DNA from: JBEEJL01 sp049698095
GTDB lineage: Bacteria; Pseudomonadota; Gammaproteobacteria; Burkholderiales; JBEEJL01
Length of the DNA stretch: 7,765 nucleotides
Direction of reading: 5' to 3'
NCBI GenBank assembly: GCA_049698095.1
Contig: JBAVXA010000080.1
Location: forward strand, 1 to 7,765
Shown here piece after piece: positions 7,174 to 7,765 of this stretch. The notes beneath the pieces are model-generated. The model was given only the letters and a program-made list of their open reading frames with translations. It was not told the DNA's origin and did not search any database. The position numbers and the translations under genes are program-made. Position 1 is the stretch's first letter, and every line of letters begins with the position of its first letter.

Positions 7174-7179
7174 GAAAAT

Positions 7180-7184
7180 CTCCT
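7180..7184 (-). promoter_or_regulatory. Ribosome binding site of the cupin gene
   Basis: AGGAG on the minus strand, six bases before the ATG at 7173. Confidence 0.75.
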
Positions 7185-7277
7185 ATTGGTTGTTGGCGGG
7201 CGAATCGGGAAATGGGGTTGTGAGTGTGTCACTGGCGCGAGGCCCATTGTGGCATTGCTTCAGGCCTCCCCAAACAA

Positions 7278-7306
7278 ACTATAGTTCAATGCAAGGGGCG
7301 TCACAA
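7278..7306 (-). promoter_or_regulatory. Sigma70-like promoter for the cupin gene
   Basis: On the minus strand TTGTGA (7301-7306) and TATAGT (7278-7283) are separated by exactly 17 bases. The -10 box has 5 of 6 consensus bases and the -35 box 4 of 6. Transcription would start near 7271, giving a leader of about 98 bases before the cupin ATG. It sits just past the truncated spike remnant, so the cupin has its own promoter. Confidence 0.5.
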
Positions 7307-7319
7307 GTCGTGCTGCGGT

Positions 7320-7445
7320 TCAGCCCAAGCCAATCTTGAAGTCTAGCCGCCGATCATAACTGACAGTATCGGGAATTTTCGCCCCGTTACTGAGCACCGA
7401 CACGCGGACGACGTCGTCTGCGCCCAGTTGGGGGGAATCGGTCAT
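7320..7445 (-). pseudogene. N-terminal remnant of a VgrG-type spike protein
   Basis: The minus-strand frame from the ATG at 7445 begins MTDSPQLGADDVVRVSVLSN and continues GAKIPDTV. It then turns into unrelated sequence and stops at TGA 7320-7322 after 41 residues. The opening, with a short acidic leader, a beta strand VxVxVxxNG and then IPDT, matches the start of VgrG/Pvc8-type spike proteins, which are normally several hundred residues long. I infer that the gene was cut about 30 codons in, near 7356. A GGGAG ribosome binding site lies about ten bases upstream. The ATG overlaps the stop of the preceding small ORF as ATGA, which points to a former operon. The family call rests on a short stretch and is moderate. 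Confidence 0.5.
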
Positions 7446-7537
7446 GGCTTTTCTGCTCCCTTATGTGGAACGCCGTCATGGAAATCCGCAAATAATCTGC
7501 GCACGGTCGACTGATGATTCTGCAATGTCTGCGGCAT
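7442..7537 (-). CDS. Short ORF overlapping the spike remnant (possible gene remnant)
   Basis: A 31-codon minus-strand frame from the ATG at 7537 (MPQTLQNHQSTVRRLFADF and on to AEKP) ends in a TGA that overlaps the spike-remnant ATG as ATGA. GGAG lies six bases before its ATG. Upstream the frame is open for only eight codons before a TGA. The ATGA coupling and ribosome binding site suggest real coding history, either as a tiny gene or as the end of a larger decayed gene. In eCIS loci the gene before the spike usually encodes a LysM/Pvc7 protein, but I see no LysM signature. The family is unrecognised. Confidence 0.3.
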   Translation of the reverse strand: MPQTLQNHQSTVRRLFADFHDGVPHKGAEKP

Positions 7538-7727
7538 GATGGGCTCCGGCGATTGGTCTCGACGATGTCATGCAAGAATACCATTTCAGACTGAAAATGG
7601 TGGGATCGCGTTCAGAGCGAAAGCGCGTGGCTCGCCAGCGAGACGATGGCTCTTCAGTCTTTGCCGGCAAAGATTTCGGGACGAAGTTGCGATACTATTA
7701 TTTAGCCAAACAATCCGGCACAAAAAC
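7538..7727. other. Intergenic stretch, no supported gene
   Basis: Short overlapping minus-strand frames occur here but none has a ribosome binding site or a recognisable family. The DNA may be further debris of the minus-strand gene group together with the upstream region of the + gene at 7743. No clear promoter was found by eye. Confidence 0.4.
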
Positions 7728-7735
7728 AGGGAGGG
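7728..7735 (+). promoter_or_regulatory. Strong ribosome binding site for the gene at 7743
   Basis: AGGGAGGG lies seven bases before the ATG at 7743, strongly supporting a real start. Confidence 0.7.
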
Positions 7736-7742
7736 TAACGCG

Positions 7743-7765
7743 ATGAGGAATATGAACAAGGCATC
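7743..7765 (+). CDS. Start of a + strand gene (partial)
   Basis: Only MRNMNKA and part of the next codon are inside the window. A second in-frame ATG follows three codons later. The strong ribosome binding site and Lys/Arg-containing start are compatible with the opening of an exported protein, but nothing about function can be read. Confidence 0.55.

Noticed and set aside
7387..7670. Overlapping 64-65-codon minus-strand open frames
   Set aside because: They are Arg/Ser-rich, lack ribosome binding sites and conflict with the ATGA-coupled frame leading into the spike remnant.

Overview
The window suggests a proteobacterium, probably beta or gamma. Reasons are a DUF4197 secreted protein, a periplasmic cupin, G+C-rich flanks with strong AGGAG-type ribosome binding sites, and a decayed CxxCH haem fragment resembling cytochrome P460. 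This placement rests on gene content read by eye. I see no rRNA, tRNA or CRISPR array, and no intact transposase.

Layout, left to right. (1) Positions 1-94 are the glycine-only tail of a + strand gene that starts outside the window. (2) Positions 206-1774 (+) encode a 522-residue contractile-tail sheath of the phage-tail-like / extracellular contractile injection system (eCIS) type. (3) Positions 1775-2284 are decayed DNA with a c-type haem motif. (4) Positions 2285-5022 (+) are an AT-rich two-gene McrB-McrC restriction cassette whose genes overlap by ATGA. (5) Positions 5023-5408 are intergenic and hold a possible broken small minus-strand gene with an in-frame TGA. (6) From 5409 to 7445 everything is on the minus strand: a gp19-type tail tube protein, a secreted DUF4197 protein, a secreted cupin, and a short remnant that reads like the N-terminus of a VgrG-type spike. 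A 31-codon ORF overlaps the spike remnant by ATGA. (7) A new + strand gene begins at 7743 behind a strong ribosome binding site.

Sheath, tube and spike are parts of one contractile machine and are normally encoded in the same direction with sheath and tube adjacent. Here they are split. The sheath is on +, the tube is on - and convergent with it about 3.6 kb away, the spike is cut off after about 30 codons, and a McrBC cassette plus two chromosomal-type secreted-protein genes lie between. The simplest reading is an injection-system locus broken up by inversion, deletion and acquisition of a defence cassette. Whether the machine still works depends on genes outside the window.

McrB (AAA+ NTP-driven translocase) and McrC (PD-(D/E)xK nuclease) look intact and should form a modification-dependent or related restriction complex. 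DUF4197 and the cupin are probably unrelated housekeeping or envelope genes.
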